From: an uncultured Collinsella sp.
GTDB taxonomy: Bacteria; Actinomycetota; Coriobacteriia; Coriobacteriales; Coriobacteriaceae
Direction: 5' to 3'
Length of the DNA stretch: 6,041 bases
Assembly (NCBI GenBank): GCA_900553935.1
Contig: USFK01000097.1
Location: forward strand, 1-6,041
Within the stretch, counting starts at the first letter, position 1; the number at the start of each line of letters is the position of its first letter. Below, in pieces: positions 5,288-6,041 of this stretch. A model generated the notes under the pieces. That model saw nothing but the letters and a program-made list of their open reading frames with translations. It made no database searches and was not told the DNA's origin. The position numbers and the translations under genes are program-made.

Positions 5288-6041
5288 ATGCAGCATTCGA
5301 ACCATCGCACCGCAGCGCTCATCGCGTCGAAGCCGGCTCGTATCATCACGAGCGCCGCGCTCGCCGTCGCGCTGACGGCCACGCCGATGCTCTCCCCCGT
5401 CGCGGCCTATGCCGCCTCGCAGGCAACGCAGGATCAGCTTTCCGCCGCCCAAAAAAAAATCGAGGACGCTACGAGCGCCTACAACGACGCCCGTACCAAG
5501 CTCGAGGATCTGCAAAAGCAGATCGACTCCAATGAGGCGAACATCGATAAGATTGAGGCCGAGCTACCCGAGCAGCAGGCCAAGGCAAGCTCCGCCATGC
5601 GCGATCTGTATAAGTACCAGAAGGGCACCAGCCCCATCGTGAGCTTCCTGGTGAACACGCAGAGCTTGGGTGACTTTATCACCACCTGCAAATACACCAA
5701 CCAGATTACGAGCTCGAGCGTCGACGAGATCGAAGAGCTTAACAAGATGCAGACCGAGCTCGAGCAGAACAAAACCGAGCTCGATCAGGCCAAGTCTCAG
5801 CTCGAGGGCGAGCAAAAGAATGCCGAGGACGCGCTGGACCAGGCACAGCAGCTTCGCAACGAGGCGCAGGCAAAGGCCGAGCAGGAAAATGCCGCCGAAC
5901 TGGCTAAGCTCGAGGCCGACAAAGCCGCTGCCGCCGAGAAGCTCGCGGGCACCGGCGTGAGTGGCAATAACTCCAACAGTCAGGCCACCAACTCCAACAC
6001 CACCATCGACACCACGGTGAACAACTCCAACAGCGGCAATT
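5288..6041 (+). CDS. Secreted coiled-coil cell-wall protein, PcsB/CwlO-like N-terminal part (cut by window end)
   Basis: The frame is open from ATG at 5288 to the window edge, giving 251 residues of a longer protein. AGAGGGA (5277-5283) is the ribosome binding site, and an in-frame TGA at 5270 bounds the start. Residues 1-42 form a signal peptide: basic N region, hydrophobic core (about 19-31), then a predicted cleavage after AYA (40-42). A coiled coil rich in Lys, Glu and Gln follows (about 46-110). Next comes the non-helical segment SFLVNTQSLGDFITTCKY (119-136), typical of the PcsB/CwlO/RipA coiled-coil domain, and a second coiled coil (about 145-220). An Asn/Ser/Thr-rich linker begins near 221. 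In this family such linkers lead to an NlpC/P60 or CHAP peptidoglycan hydrolase domain, which would lie past 6041; its presence here is inferred. Role: wall remodelling or cell separation outside the membrane, probably with FtsEX-type control in relatives. A nine-A run lies at codons 55-58. Confidence 0.85.
   Translation, partial: MQHSNHRTAALIASKPARIITSAALAVALTATPMLSPVAAYAASQATQDQLSAAQKKIEDATSAYNDARTKLEDLQKQIDSNEANIDKIEAELPEQQAKASSAMRDLYKYQKGTSPIVSFLVNTQSLGDFITTCKYTNQITSSSVDEIEELNKMQTELEQNKTELDQAKSQLEGEQKNAEDALDQAQQLRNEAQAKAEQENAAELAKLEADKAAAAEKLAGTGVSGNNSNSQATNSNTTIDTTVNNSNSGN

Noticed and set aside
5221..5535. Plus-strand frame of 104 codons overlapping the secreted-protein start
   Set aside because: Out of frame with the signal peptide and coiled-coil protein starting at 5288, rich in Arg as shadow frames are, and without a ribosome binding site.

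Overview
The window looks like chromosomal DNA from a high-GC, Gram-positive gut-type actinobacterium. The codon usage and gene families suggest Coriobacteriia, perhaps Collinsella; this is inference, as there is no rRNA or other marker to prove it. It holds five protein genes in two functional blocks. No RNA gene, CRISPR array or intact insertion sequence is seen.

Left block, plus strand. A structured non-coding stretch (1-172) ends in a perfect 15-bp inverted repeat. It is followed by a two-gene operon for an energy-coupling factor (ECF) vitamin/micronutrient transporter: a fused double ATPase (191-1942) and its membrane partner EcfT (1935-2681, GTG start, 8-base overlap with the ATPase). 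The substrate-binding S component is not in the window. The defects in the ATPase (switch His replaced by Gln in the N half, altered signature in the C half) fall in the same predicted composite ATP site. A strong hairpin at 2711-2747 terminates this operon and the converging right-hand one.

Right block, minus strand. An ATP-grasp ligase resembling D-aspartate ligases (4894 to 3638) is followed by an aspartate/glutamate-type amino-acid racemase (3553 to 2807). Together they could make D-Asp and attach it to peptidoglycan precursors as a cross-bridge residue, as known for Enterococcus faecium and lactobacilli. The same palindromic 8-mer, TTGCGCAA, sits just downstream of the predicted -10 box of each gene and may be a shared operator.

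Right edge, plus strand. A roughly 390-base divergent intergenic region is dense in short inverted repeats. It leads to a secreted coiled-coil protein of PcsB/CwlO type (5288 to beyond 6041), whose C-terminal, probably catalytic, part lies outside the window. It carries a run of nine A in its early coding sequence. The right-hand half therefore reads as a cell-wall locus: precursor modification on one strand and a probable wall hydrolase or its regulator on the other.
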